Source of the DNA: Paracoccaceae bacterium
Lineage (GTDB): Bacteria; Pseudomonadota; Alphaproteobacteria; Rhodobacterales; Rhodobacteraceae
DNA: 55,751 nucleotides
NCBI GenBank assembly: GCA_017854585.1
Contig: JAFMHK010000008.1
Span: forward strand, 63,286-119,036
Direction of reading: 5' to 3'
A model generated the notes under the pieces. It was given only the letters and a program-made list of their open reading frames with translations, was not told where the DNA came from and did no database searches. Position 1 is the stretch's first letter, and each line of letters opens with the position of its first letter. Below, one piece after another: positions 38,724-46,946 of this stretch. The translations under genes were made by a program, and so were the position numbers.

Positions 38724-39389
38724 TCAGCGGTTGCGTTGTCCGCGTGCCATCGCGCGGCTCACCTGCGCCGCGATCTGGCTCTGGCTACGTTGAAAACCCT
38801 GCACATCCGGCGTCTGGATGTTCATGTTGATGGTGACACCACCGCCGCCACCGGCCGCCGCCACCCCCAAACGGCCGTCTGCGCCACGACGCAACGGCAT
38901 GATTGCCTCGGGTCCGGCTTCTCCCATCAATCCCATGCCACCACGCATGGCGAAATTCGTCGGGCCGTTCACCACGCCGCCGCGTGCAAAGGGCATCACG
39001 CGCCCTTGGCTGATCGTACCGCCCCGCTCGAAGGGCAGCATATTGCTGACCAGGTTGTTGATTCCGTTAGACAAAGCACCGCCAAGCGCATTCTGCACTG
39101 GTCGCATCGCCGTATTATAGGCCGTGTCGACCATGCTTTGTGCAACAGTACGCAGGGCATCCGACAAACGCATGCCGTCAAAGATAACCCCGTCAAACGC
39201 GCGCCGCAGGCCGCCGCCAATGGCGCGGCTCATCCCTTGCACTTCACGGCCCGTGTAAATCATGCTGTCTTGCATCCCACGAAGCTCTGTCTGAAACGCC
39301 GCGGCCATTGAGGCAGCACCGGCCAGCGTCGTCTCCAGATCCGCGATCTGGGCGTCCAGATCATTGATGCCATCATCCATTTGGGTCAT
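38724..39389 (-). CDS. orfg11: GTA g11: tail tape measure protein
   Basis: A 221-residue, short tape measure protein that sets tail length; GTA tails are short, matching its size. It has an N-terminal coiled-coil-like region (DDLDAQIADLETTLAGAAS-type), a hydrophobic centre, and a glycine-rich C-terminus with GGAGPEAIMPL-like sequence (EAGPEAIMPLRRGADG) seen in many lambda-type tape measure proteins. The ATG at 39389 overlaps the end of g10.1 by 17 bases. Confidence 0.92.
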   Translation of the reverse strand: MTQMDDGINDLDAQIADLETTLAGAASMAAAFQTELRGMQDSMIYTGREVQGMSRAIGGGLRRAFDGVIFDGMRLSDALRTVAQSMVDTAYNTAMRPVQNALGGALSNGINNLVSNMLPFERGGTISQGRVMPFARGGVVNGPTNFAMRGGMGLMGEAGPEAIMPLRRGADGRLGVAAAGGGGGVTINMNIQTPDVQGFQRSQSQIAAQVSRAMARGQRNR

Positions 39390-39591
39390 CGCCCGTCTCC
39401 TTTTCAGCAATGTCAGGAAAACGAGCGGCCAAGGCTTCAAGCCCCGCCCGGCCCATCGGCGCAGGCCCTTGCCCCTCGCCCATCATCATCAATAGCTCCG
39501 CTGGCGTCAGCGCCCAGAACTGATCGGGGCGCAGTGCAAGACCCTGAAACCCTGCCCGCATCAATGCGGGCCAATCGAAACCGCCACTCAT
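39373..39591 (-). CDS. orfg10.1: GTA g10.1: tail assembly chaperone-like protein
   Basis: A 72-residue protein (MSGGFDWPALMRAGFQGLALRPDQFWALTP) matching the small rcc01693-like 'phage tail assembly chaperone' between g10 and g11. Its start overlaps the g10 stop in an ATGA junction (39588-39591) and its end overlaps the g11 start. The g10/g10.1 pair parallels the G/GT chaperone pair of lambda-like phages; here it is two overlapping genes rather than a frameshift product. Confidence 0.9.
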   Translation of the reverse strand: MSGGFDWPALMRAGFQGLALRPDQFWALTPAELLMMMGEGQGPAPMGRAGLEALAARFPDIAEKETGDDPNG

Positions 39592-39902
39592 GTGGGCGGC
39601 CGGAACGCCAACGCCAGAAGCCGCGCGGCGGTGCGCGCGGCCTCCAAGGGCCCACCCTCGATCTCTGCCGTCAGTAAATCGGGCAAATCGCCGTTCCAGC
39701 CGCCCCCCCTCAACCCTGCACAGACCAGCAACAGCACGTCGCGTGCGCGCAACTGATCGCCCTCGAACCGCGCGACCATCTCGGTCAGGCTGTCGGCCTC
39801 CAATTGCGCCTCCAACTCGGCCAAGGCTCCAAGTGTCAACTTGGCAACCCATCGCTCGCCGTTGACCACCATCACCACTTCGCCTGCATAGGGATTCGCC
39901 AT
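39588..39902 (-). CDS. orfg10: GTA g10: gene transfer agent family tail chaperone (GTA_TAC)
   Basis: A 104-residue protein of the GTA_TAC family (MANPYAGEV, LTLGALAELEAQL, VAGLRGGGW-like segment), thought to coat the tape measure protein during tail assembly and to be absent from mature particles. It starts 5 bases downstream of the major tail gene and is coupled to g10.1 by ATGA. Confidence 0.93.
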   Translation of the reverse strand: MANPYAGEVVMVVNGERWVAKLTLGALAELEAQLEADSLTEMVARFEGDQLRARDVLLLVCAGLRGGGWNGDLPDLLTAEIEGGPLEAARTAARLLALAFRPPT

Positions 39903-39906
39903 TTTC

Positions 39907-40320
39907 CTAGATCGCCGTGAAGGTCAGCGCGCCGGCGCTTGACATGGAAATCTCGTAGGTCGCCTCCCCGTCATGTGTGCCTGCATACTCGATGGACGTG
40001 ATCTGAAACGCTCCCTCGACCGTGCCGAAATCGGGAATGATGACCTGAAAATCCGGCACATCACCGTCAAAAAATATCTGTCTGGCCCGTTCATCCGTAT
40101 CGGCATCCCGGAAAATTCCGGACCCTGAAATCGCGGCCGACTTCACGCCCGCCCCCTTCAACAGTTCGCGCCAACCGCCCGTCGATTCCAAGCTTGTCAC
40201 ATCGACAGTTTCCGCGTTGAAGCTCAGCCGCGAGGCCCGAAGGCCTGCCATGGTCTGAAACACACCCTGTCCGTCCAGATCCACCTTGACCAAAAGGTCC
40301 TTGCCGTTTTGGGCCACCAT
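39907..40320 (-). CDS. orfg9: GTA g9: major tail protein (TP901-1 family)
   Basis: The 137-residue tail tube protein (MVAQNGKDLLVKVD, RASRLSFNAETVDVTSLESTGGWRELL) matches the phage TP901-1-type major tail family used in RcGTA. A hexameric tube of it would carry the packaged DNA. The frame is open four codons further upstream (40332), but the ATG at 40320 gives the family N-terminus. It follows g8 after a 39-base gap, the first non-overlapping junction on the tail side. Confidence 0.94.
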   Translation of the reverse strand: MVAQNGKDLLVKVDLDGQGVFQTMAGLRASRLSFNAETVDVTSLESTGGWRELLKGAGVKSAAISGSGIFRDADTDERARQIFFDGDVPDFQVIIPDFGTVEGAFQITSIEYAGTHDGEATYEISMSSAGALTFTAI

Positions 40321-40359
40321 CTCACTCTCCAATTCTATCCATAATTTGCGCGGAAAACT

Positions 40360-40770
40360 TCACGCGGCGTCTTCATCCACTCGGGCACGAAACCAAATTT
40401 CGATCTCACGCCCCGATCCCACGCGACGGGCACGCGCTCTCAGGAAATTGAGGCTCACCAGCACCCCACGGCTCAGGCTCAAACCCCCACCCGTCAACGC
40501 ATCCGATACGGCTGCCGCAACCCGCTTGGCCGACGAAAACCCGGCCGCATCGCTCACCACAGTCACGGCAAAATCGTGCTGCGCACCCGATCCGGTCTTG
40601 TCAGACCTGTCGCGCACGACTTCCGGTCCGATACTCAGGTAAAGGTTAGGGACGGGCCCCTCCGGCAACGCATCATAGATGTCGTTCCCAACCAGTGCGG
40701 TAACGCCCGCATCCGTCGTCAGTTGCACGAAAACCGCCTGCTGCAACGAGGCCGTCGATGCATAACTCAT
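40360..40770 (-). CDS. orfg8: GTA g8: tail terminator (DUF3168)
   Basis: A 136-residue DUF3168 protein (SLQQAVFVQLTTDAGVTALVG, IYDALPEG) that caps the tail at the head side in RcGTA-type particles. Coupled to the head closure gene by an ATGA overlap (40767-40770). The length is as expected. Confidence 0.94.
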   Translation of the reverse strand: MSYASTASLQQAVFVQLTTDAGVTALVGNDIYDALPEGPVPNLYLSIGPEVVRDRSDKTGSGAQHDFAVTVVSDAAGFSSAKRVAAAVSDALTGGGLSLSRGVLVSLNFLRARARRVGSGREIEIWFRARVDEDAA

Positions 40771-41093
40771 GCGCCCGTCTCCTCAATGGCAAAGCATGTC
40801 AGGTATCGTCCCATCGGCGCGGCTTCACTCACCGCTTCGATCACGTAAATCCTTGCGCCATCGCGAAACCGTTGCTGAGCCGTCGGCCGAGAATGCGCCC
40901 CTTGCGGCGCGGCCCGCACTATAATTTTCAGGCCCAAACGGGACGCCGAACCGGCCTCTCGTCCCGCGCGGGGCACGACCTCGGCCCAGATCACGCCCAG
41001 AGGCGTCCACGTCTCCGTATAGCCGCCCGCACCGTCTGGCACCCGTCCCGGTGCCTCCAGCAGCAACTTGCGCGTCATCTGCGGCTTGTTCAT
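40767..41093 (-). CDS. orfg7: GTA g7: head closure / head-tail adaptor protein
   Basis: A 108-residue phage head closure (stopper) protein with PDGAGGYTETWTPLGVIWAEV, the usual family core. It should close the portal channel and join the tail. The start at 41093 overlaps the g6 stop by ATGA, and its own stop overlaps the g8 start. The frame continues upstream, but that part shadows g6. Confidence 0.92.
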   Translation of the reverse strand: MNKPQMTRKLLLEAPGRVPDGAGGYTETWTPLGVIWAEVVPRAGREAGSASRLGLKIIVRAAPQGAHSRPTAQQRFRDGARIYVIEAVSEAAPMGRYLTCFAIEETGA

Positions 41094-41677
41094 TTCCCAA
41101 CTCCGCGAAGCCGGATTGCCCGGTAGGGTTCCAGCAAGACGGACACCGCAAAGGCGATGCCGGTCTCCGTGTTGCTGTCCTGGCCGTAGAACTCCGCCGC
41201 CTGAATGAGGACCGCTTGCCGCAAATCTGCAGGCATGTCCGTCCAATCGCTTGCGTAGCCGGCGGTGAATTCAATCTCGATGCTCCCGCCCCGTGCAGGG
41301 TTCGGCAAAGACCCCACGACGGCCTCGATCATTGGGCGCTGTTGATCCGGGCGGAGTGCATATCGGTCCGGCTCAACCAGCGTCTCGATACCGGCGCGCG
41401 AAAGTATCTTGATGCTCTCGATCGCTTGCACCGGTGCAATCGGCAAGACATGGCTGGCCCCCGACTGCCATGCGCTTAGACCAAGCGCAAAGCGACGCCG
41501 GAACAACGCCTTGCCGACCCTCGCCTCAATCGCGGAAAGGGCCGCGCGCAAACAGCTTTCCAACTGGCTGTCGAGGCTGCCGTCATCGGCAAAACCTTGG
41601 GCCAGTCGCAAATGATCTGCCAAGTCGGCGACTGGCAATACCGCGCTGCCGACCGAGGTCAATTCGACCATCATCAT
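41090..41677 (-). CDS. orfg6: GTA g6: head-tail connector (gp6-like adaptor)
   Basis: A 195-residue connector of the HK97 gp6-like family (PVADLADHLRLAQGF, GYASDWTDMPADLRQAVLIQAAEFY), forming the ring below the portal. Three in-frame ATG codons lie in a row at 41677, 41674 and 41671; the ribosome site GGAGA has the best spacing to the first, which I use. About 160 bases separate it from the capsid gene. It overlaps g7 by ATGA. Confidence 0.92.
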   Translation of the reverse strand: MMMVELTSVGSAVLPVADLADHLRLAQGFADDGSLDSQLESCLRAALSAIEARVGKALFRRRFALGLSAWQSGASHVLPIAPVQAIESIKILSRAGIETLVEPDRYALRPDQQRPMIEAVVGSLPNPARGGSIEIEFTAGYASDWTDMPADLRQAVLIQAAEFYGQDSNTETGIAFAVSVLLEPYRAIRLRGVGK

Positions 41678-41838
41678 GTCCAATATCTCCAGTAAGAAAC
41701 TGCCGTTCTCGAAGGTTGGGGCGGCCACCGCATCGCGCCGCTCGGGCGGAGAGACACGCAGCTGGAACACGCGAAACTAAAGGCAGCCGCCCCTCCCGCA
41801 CCCGGCCATCTGACCGGATGCGGGGTCGCGGGATCACG

Positions 41839-43044
41839 TCAGGCGGTCGCGAACTTCAGTAGCTTGATGGCTGCATGATCGGTCACATCGCCGCCCACGC
41901 GCTTCGTGGCGTAAAACAAGACATGCGGCTTGGCGCTGAACGGGTCGCGCAGCACACGCAGATCGGGGCGTTCGGCAATCGTGTAACCGGCGCCAAAGTC
42001 CCCAAAGGCAATCGCTCGCGCGTCAGCAGCAATATCCGGCATATCCTCGGCGATCAGCACGGGGTAACCCATCAGGCGCGCAGGTTCACCCGCAGCCAGC
42101 CCATCCGCCCAAAGGAAGCGCCCATCGGCATCCTTCATCTTGCGCACGGCGCCTGCGGTCTTCGAATTCATGACGAAATTCGCATTGGCGCGGTACCGCG
42201 CACCCAGCGCATAGACCAGATCAACGATGGAATCCGCCGGGTTGACGGCGTCGAAATCCCCGGCAGCGCCTGTAACCACGTAGCCAAGGTTCCCCCATGC
42301 CCACACCGCGTTATCCACCGATGGCACGGTCAGAAACCCCGTCGGCTTGCCGATCCCGTCACCCGACACGAACGCGGCCGCTTCCGACCGCGCGAACTTG
42401 TCGGCGATCCGTCCTGCCAGCCAACCTTCGATGTCGAACGCGCTATCATCAAGCAAGCGCTGGCTTGCCTTGGGAAGCGCCGACAATTCATGCAGCGGGA
42501 TCGAGATGCGTTCGATCTGCGGGCTGTCCGACTCCACCGATCCGGTCGCCTCATCGGCCCAACCGGCTCCGGCATCGGTGGTGTCGATCAGAACATCGAA
42601 CGACGCGGCATCCACGTTAACAACGTTGGCCACCGACCGCAGCGAAGACGCAGAACGCAGTACTGATTGGATCGTTTCCGCCGTCTGCGGATCAACCAGA
42701 TAGCCACCTTCGGCGTTGACCGCAGTGGTCATGCCTTTTTGTTCAATTTCCAATCCGCGCAATGCGTCGTCATCACCGCAGCGCAGATAGCTTGAAAGCG
42801 CCTTCTTGTGCGGCGCTGCGGTGTCAACATGCGCGGTCAACGCGTGGCGTGCGTGGGTCATCGTCTTGGTAGTCAGCATTGCAATACGCTCTTCCTGTTT
42901 ATGGATCTTTGCAGTCATGTCGGTTTGGAACTTGCTGAACTCGTTCAGAAAACCCGTCAGGGCCGTCTTCACCTCAGCTACGGGGGGATGATGGGCATCG
43001 GACATAACCCCACCCCCCAAGGCCCCATGTTTGGTCTCGGTCAT
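41839..43044 (-). CDS. orfg5: GTA g5: major capsid protein (HK97 fold)
   Basis: The 401-residue capsid protein has an N-terminal scaffold-like delta domain (residues about 1-100, coiled-coil-forming) that should be removed by the g4 protease, followed by the HK97-fold core starting near GGYLVDPQTAETI. FVSGDGIGKPTGFLT and FGDFGAGYTIAERP are typical HK97-type capsid segments. AAGGAAT precedes the start. It lies 27 bases after the protease gene, in the conserved portal-protease-capsid order. Confidence 0.96.
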   Translation of the reverse strand: MTETKHGALGGGVMSDAHHPPVAEVKTALTGFLNEFSKFQTDMTAKIHKQEERIAMLTTKTMTHARHALTAHVDTAAPHKKALSSYLRCGDDDALRGLEIEQKGMTTAVNAEGGYLVDPQTAETIQSVLRSASSLRSVANVVNVDAASFDVLIDTTDAGAGWADEATGSVESDSPQIERISIPLHELSALPKASQRLLDDSAFDIEGWLAGRIADKFARSEAAAFVSGDGIGKPTGFLTVPSVDNAVWAWGNLGYVVTGAAGDFDAVNPADSIVDLVYALGARYRANANFVMNSKTAGAVRKMKDADGRFLWADGLAAGEPARLMGYPVLIAEDMPDIAADARAIAFGDFGAGYTIAERPDLRVLRDPFSAKPHVLFYATKRVGGDVTDHAAIKLLKFATA

Positions 43045-43071
43045 CGTATATTCCTTGGTTCTGTGATGAGG

Positions 43072-43644
43072 TTAGCGGGGCTCGCGCGCCGCCAGTTTGC
43101 GGCGGGCGTCATCAAACGCCGTCGCCAGATCATGCAGAATGTCGCCCTTGGCCTCGTCGGCCTGACGCTGCGACACCCGCGCTTGTGGCAGCATCGGGAA
43201 TGTCACCAAGGACACCTCCCAAAGCTCCACTTCCGACAGGAGTCTGCGCCCCTGATCGTCCTTCGTGGCCCGCACGGTGCGATACCCAATGCTCAGCCCG
43301 TCAATTGCCCCTGCACTTATCAGGGCGGCGGCTTCTCTGGCGCGTGCAACGCCGTCCAAAAGACGACCCTTCACGTAAAGACCCCGCTCATCCTCGCGCA
43401 CCTCGTCCCAGATACCGATGGGTTCCGCCGGATTGTGTTGCCACAACATCTTCACGCGATGCCCCTTCGCCTCCAGCGCCGAGAGTGAGCGGCCATAGGC
43501 CCCCTTTTGCACGATGTCGCCGCCCTGATCGGTCGCGCCGAACAGGCTGGCGTAGCCTGCAATCAATTGCCCATCGCTCACCGTCAATTCGTCATCGAAC
43601 CGGGCAAACTTCTGCTCCAGCTCGCTGCCATACATCATCGTCAT
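43072..43644 (-). CDS. orfg4: GTA g4: HK97-family prohead protease
   Basis: A 190-residue S78-type (herpesvirus-fold) maturation protease. The triad residues are His70 (LWQHNPAEP), Ser118 (DGLSIGY) and Glu143 (LWEVSLVTFP). It should cleave the capsid N-terminal domain during head maturation. The first ATG has the ribosome site AGGAGA with good spacing. It lies between g3.5 and the capsid gene. Confidence 0.95.
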   Translation of the reverse strand: MTMMYGSELEQKFARFDDELTVSDGQLIAGYASLFGATDQGGDIVQKGAYGRSLSALEAKGHRVKMLWQHNPAEPIGIWDEVREDERGLYVKGRLLDGVARAREAAALISAGAIDGLSIGYRTVRATKDDQGRRLLSEVELWEVSLVTFPMLPQARVSQRQADEAKGDILHDLATAFDDARRKLAAREPR

Positions 43645-43653
43645 TTCCGTCTC

Positions 43654-43902
43654 CTATCCCGGCTGACTCAGCTGGATCAGTTCGTTGATACCTTGGGCCA
43701 GAACCACGCTGACCACGCCGAACACCGCCAGCCACAGCCGCCGTTCCACCCGTTCCAGCGCCGTTTCGATCGCTTCAAGGCGAAAACTCAACGCCTGCCA
43801 CCGTTCTTCCAACACGCGCTCATTCGCCTCGATCCGGGCGTTTGCGGCGTCAAAGGGCGCGTAAAGGTAACGCGATCCGCCAACCCCATCGCGGGCGCTC
43901 AT
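43654..43902 (-). CDS. orfg3.5: GTA g3.5: small head-formation protein (rcc01685-like)
   Basis: An 82-residue protein with a charged, helical N-terminal half (ANARIEANERVLEERWQALSF) and a hydrophobic C-terminal helix (LWLAVFGVVSVVLAQGI), which fits the small GTA head-formation protein found between portal and protease genes. Its exact role is not settled. Its start overlaps the portal stop (ATGA, 43899-43902). Confidence 0.88.
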   Translation of the reverse strand: MSARDGVGGSRYLYAPFDAANARIEANERVLEERWQALSFRLEAIETALERVERRLWLAVFGVVSVVLAQGINELIQLSQPG

Positions 43903-45062
43903 GCACCCTCGACGCGTTTCGGCAGGCCCAGCAGGCCCCGCTTTTCATCTTCTGTCAGAAAATCGGCCTCGGCCACGCGGCGCCATTGCGCGTCGCGCTC
44001 CACCGACAGGGCTGGCACCTTGTCCAGATCCGGCATGATCTCGACCTTCTCGCCGCCCAGCCCCGACATCCATTGTGACAGACCCGCCATCACCTTTTGC
44101 GCCAGAGGCAGCACAGTCAGCCGATAGAATGCGCGGTTTGCCTCAGCATAGTTGGCATAGGTCGCGTCGCCCGGAATGCCCAACAGCATGGGTGGCACAC
44201 CAAAGGCCAACGCGATGTCGCGCGCCGCTGCTTCCTTCGTTTTCTGAAACTCCATGTCCGACGGGCTGAACCCCATCGGCTTCCAATCAAGGCCGCCTTC
44301 CAGCAGCATGGGCCGCCCGGCATTTCGCGCGCCCTGGTGATGCGCCTCCATCTCGGCCTGCAGCCGCTCGAACTGATCTTGCGTCATCCCGCCCGCACCA
44401 TCCGCACCACGATAGACGATCGCGCCGGATGGCCGTGCGGCGTTATCCAACAGCGCCTTCGACCACCGGCTTGCCGCGTTATGCACGTCGATCGCGGTGG
44501 CCGCCGCCTGCAACGGCGCCAACCCATAATGGTCGTCTTGCGGGTGAAAATTGCGGATTTGGCAGATCAACTCCGGGGCGAACCGATGCTTTTTGCCGCC
44601 GACCGTGTAGTCATAGGCCATCGGCCAGCCATCGCTTCCCGGCACCAAGGCCATCCGGTCCGATCGCAGCACATGCAACTCGGCGGGCCAACCAATGTCC
44701 GGCATGACCGCCTCCAGATAGGCGTTGCCCGATAGCAGCAGTTGGGCAAATACCGCCTCCATCAGGTCGGCCCGGCTCTGCGCCTGATTGGGCCGCGCCA
44801 GCAGGGTTTGCGCGGGGTGCATATCATAGCGCTGAAAACCGTCCTGGCAGACCACCGGCAAGGCTGCGGCCGCCTCAGCAATCAATTTCACGCACCGAAA
44901 GCCGACCGGATTGCCCAGAAACCCGTTGCGTGTCAGCGAACCGACATCTCGCGGTGTCCATACCACGCGCCCCCCCTGTCCCCAGACCGCCACACGCGCG
45001 GCGGCCGAGGCTTTCTGCTCCGGCACCTCCGCCGGGTTTTTCTTCAAGAAATCCAACACCAT
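43899..45062 (-). CDS. orfg3: GTA g3: portal protein (HK97 family)
   Basis: The 387-residue portal forms the DNA gate of the capsid (LTRNGFLGNPVGFRCVKLIAEAAAALPV, GVPPMLLGIPGDATYANY). There are two possible starts: ATG at 45068 lies only 2 bases from the AAGGAG ribosome site, whereas ATG at 45062 has an 8-base spacing and is chosen. The 95 bases between terminase and portal contain no gene. Confidence 0.95.
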   Translation of the reverse strand: MVLDFLKKNPAEVPEQKASAAARVAVWGQGGRVVWTPRDVGSLTRNGFLGNPVGFRCVKLIAEAAAALPVVCQDGFQRYDMHPAQTLLARPNQAQSRADLMEAVFAQLLLSGNAYLEAVMPDIGWPAELHVLRSDRMALVPGSDGWPMAYDYTVGGKKHRFAPELICQIRNFHPQDDHYGLAPLQAAATAIDVHNAASRWSKALLDNAARPSGAIVYRGADGAGGMTQDQFERLQAEMEAHHQGARNAGRPMLLEGGLDWKPMGFSPSDMEFQKTKEAAARDIALAFGVPPMLLGIPGDATYANYAEANRAFYRLTVLPLAQKVMAGLSQWMSGLGGEKVEIMPDLDKVPALSVERDAQWRRVAEADFLTEDEKRGLLGLPKRVEGA

Positions 45063-45157
45063 CCGCATCTCTCCTTAGGCCACACCAAAAGACGCGGATG
45101 CAATGAACTGCATCCACGTCCGGGGCCGCGGCCCCTCATCGCGTTTTCATAATTTCG

Positions 45158-46513
45158 CTACAGCGACCGAATATTCGGGTTCTGGTGCCCAGCGGCGGGA
45201 ACCAGCATCCCCTCGGTCAACGCCCAGACCAACGCATCCACACGATCCGGACTGCCGATCCCTTCAAAACCCGTCTGGCTCATCCGGCACATCTCATCTT
45301 CCAACTCGGCAAAGGTGCCACAATGCGCCACACGGCCCTGTTCATACAGTGCCGCGACCGGCTCCGCCCGCGCGGCCTTCCCACGCGAAGCACGCACCGC
45401 CCGGTAATTTATCAACGGATCCACTTGCCGCATTATAGTCTCGACCAGATCACCGCCCTGATTGACCTCCGCCACCATCTTGTCCGCCCGATGACGATGA
45501 TAGGCGGCTGCCGCTGCTTCCGCCCATTGCTTGGGACTTGCCGCCCTGACCGAACAATCCTCGATGACCACCGCTTTCCAGTGGCTTGGGCTTCCATCTT
45601 GCATCACGCCCACAACTACGATCCCGCAGGCATCCGACCCATCATGCCCGGTCACTGGCGGGTCCACCGCAACAATCACACGCGCGCGCCCCGGTACCTC
45701 CGTGACCCGCCCCGCATCGATATCAGCCCGCCGCCAAAGTGCATCTTCCGCCTCTTCCAGCAGTAATCCGTCCAACTCTTGTCGACCCAACCGCGTATTG
45801 CCGTACCGTGCCCGCACTTCCTCCAGGAAACTTGGGGCCAGATAGGCGCTGTTCGCCTCGGTCGGGGCGTGTGTCTGCACCGTGCTTTCGCGACCTATCA
45901 ACTCTTTCAGGACGGCGACATTGCGCGGTGTCGTTGTGACAACCTGCTGCGGATGCTCCCCCAGTCGCAGCGCGAACTGAAGCATGTCCCACGTGGCCCC
46001 CCCATTGCGCCATTTGGCCAATTCATCGACCCAAGCGGCATCAAATTGCGGCCCACGCAGCGCCTCGGGGTCATTGGCGGAATAGACCCTCGCCTCCGCG
46101 CCATTTGGCCAGATCAACATCCGTTCGCCAGACACCCATCTCGGTCGCCGATCCGGAGGAGAGCAGGCCAATATCCCGCTCTCCCCCTTCACCATCACCG
46201 CCAGCGCCTGATCATATGTTTCCGCAACCAGCGCGACCCGACGCGCCCTGCCCGGCGCTTCCGGCCTGCCACCCTCGACAACCGACCTGACCCATTCCGC
46301 GCCGGCGCGCGTTTTTCCCGCACCACGGCCGCCCAGAATAACCCAGGTTTTCCACGCTCCTTCCGGAGGCAGTTGATGCGACATTGCCCAGAACTCGAAT
46401 ATATAGGGCAGTGCCGCCAGCGTCTGATCACTCAGGCTCGCCAGAAATGCGTCCGCCACTTCGGGCGGCTCTGAGGCAATCAAGCCGGAGCCCGATTTCA
46501 GATCGCGCCGCAT
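45158..46513 (-). CDS. orfg2: GTA g2: large terminase (DNA-packaging motor)
   Basis: The 451-residue TerL has an N-terminal ATPase with Walker A GGRGAGKTRAG (from residue 61) and Walker B in AAWVDELAKW, and a C-terminal RNase-H-like nuclease beginning near IVAVDPPVTG with further acidic residues in MVAEVNQGGD. In GTAs it packages random host DNA by headful filling. The start is uncertain: the ATG at 46513 overlaps the g1 end by 86 bases, and in-frame ATG or GTG codons on either side are possible. Confidence 0.94.
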   Translation of the reverse strand: MRRDLKSGSGLIASEPPEVADAFLASLSDQTLAALPYIFEFWAMSHQLPPEGAWKTWVILGGRGAGKTRAGAEWVRSVVEGGRPEAPGRARRVALVAETYDQALAVMVKGESGILACSPPDRRPRWVSGERMLIWPNGAEARVYSANDPEALRGPQFDAAWVDELAKWRNGGATWDMLQFALRLGEHPQQVVTTTPRNVAVLKELIGRESTVQTHAPTEANSAYLAPSFLEEVRARYGNTRLGRQELDGLLLEEAEDALWRRADIDAGRVTEVPGRARVIVAVDPPVTGHDGSDACGIVVVGVMQDGSPSHWKAVVIEDCSVRAASPKQWAEAAAAAYHRHRADKMVAEVNQGGDLVETIMRQVDPLINYRAVRASRGKAARAEPVAALYEQGRVAHCGTFAELEDEMCRMSQTGFEGIGSPDRVDALVWALTEGMLVPAAGHQNPNIRSL

Positions 46514-46772
46514 CAAGGTCAAGTGTTCCCTCGCCCCCTTTGTGTTTGGCTCCTGCGCCACGTGCATCCTCCTCAAGCCTCAGCGCGAACAGCATGGCGG
46601 CGTTCATCGCCTTCAGGTCCACAAGAACGGTCTTCTCTCCCGTTGCGGGCGCCACCCGCAGGGTCTCTATCGCGTCGTCCAGGGCTTCAGCTGCGCGGCG
46701 AAAACCCTTTCGTGCCAGCGCGACGGTTTTCTTCGTCGGGCCAACTTCATCAGTGCCTGTAATTGCGCTCAT
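46428..46772 (-). CDS. orfg1: GTA g1: small terminase-like protein
   Basis: A 114-residue mostly helical protein (MSAITGTDEVGPTKKTV, ending RSEIGLRLDCLRAARSGGRISGEPE) that matches g1, the first gene of RcGTA-type clusters, regarded as the small terminase with weakened sequence specificity. The chosen ATG at 46772 forms an ATGA overlap with a 33-codon leader ORF upstream. It is the first structural gene of the cluster. Confidence 0.88.
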   Translation of the reverse strand: MSAITGTDEVGPTKKTVALARKGFRRAAEALDDAIETLRVAPATGEKTVLVDLKAMNAAMLFALRLEEDARGAGAKHKGGEGTLDLDAARSEIGLRLDCLRAARSGGRISGEPE

Positions 46773-46870
46773 ATAATAAGTCCTGTGCTCGAAATTTCTC
46801 TCGGCACAAGCGGGCACGAAAAAGCGGCCTCGGGGTCACCCCCGGGCCGCCTACCCATGTATTCCAGCAT
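46769..46870 (-). CDS. Leader ORF upstream of the GTA operon, overlapping g1 by ATGA
   Basis: A 33-codon frame runs from an ATG at 46870 to a TGA that overlaps the g1 ATG (ATGA, 46769-46772). The peptide starts MLEYMGRRPGG and ends STGLII. It reads straight through a GC-rich terminator hairpin (46824-46850), so ribosomes on it would block the hairpin. No clear ribosome site precedes the ATG, but the predicted promoter would start transcription at or next to this ATG, allowing a leaderless mRNA. Codon choice in its second half is atypical for the genome, so it may be regulatory or chance. Confidence 0.4.
   Translation of the reverse strand: MLEYMGRRPGGDPEAAFSCPLVPREISSTGLII
46819..46850 (-). 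terminator. Intrinsic terminator between mltG and the GTA operon (possible attenuator)
   Basis: On the minus strand, GCGGCCCGGGGG and CCCCGAGGCCGC pair (one wobble, one mismatch) around a short loop, followed by TTTTT. It lies 47-80 bases before the g1 start codon. It could simply end transcripts from fabF-mltG, but the best promoter for the GTA genes lies upstream of it, so it may also act as an attenuator inside the GTA leader. Confidence 0.8.
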
Positions 46871-46877
46871 GTCACAA

Positions 46878-46906
46878 GTGATGCCAGAGACCGTTCGGAA
46901 TGTCAA
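46878..46906 (-). promoter_or_regulatory. Candidate promoter of the GTA operon
   Basis: On the minus strand a perfect -35 TTGACA is followed after 17 bases by CATCAC as a weak -10 with a preceding TGG. Transcription would begin near 46870. It lies about 100 bases before g1, in an AT-rich stretch between mltG and the GTA genes. A strong -35 with a poor -10 suggests an activator-dependent promoter. Confidence 0.5.
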
Positions 46907-46946
46907 TAAGTTTTTTATTTACAAAGGGTTAACGGAATTCCACCAA

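Noticed and set aside
31602..46772. Prophage
   Set aside because: Gene content and order are those of RcGTA; no integrase, attachment sites, repressor, replication or lysis genes, and base composition matches the chromosome.
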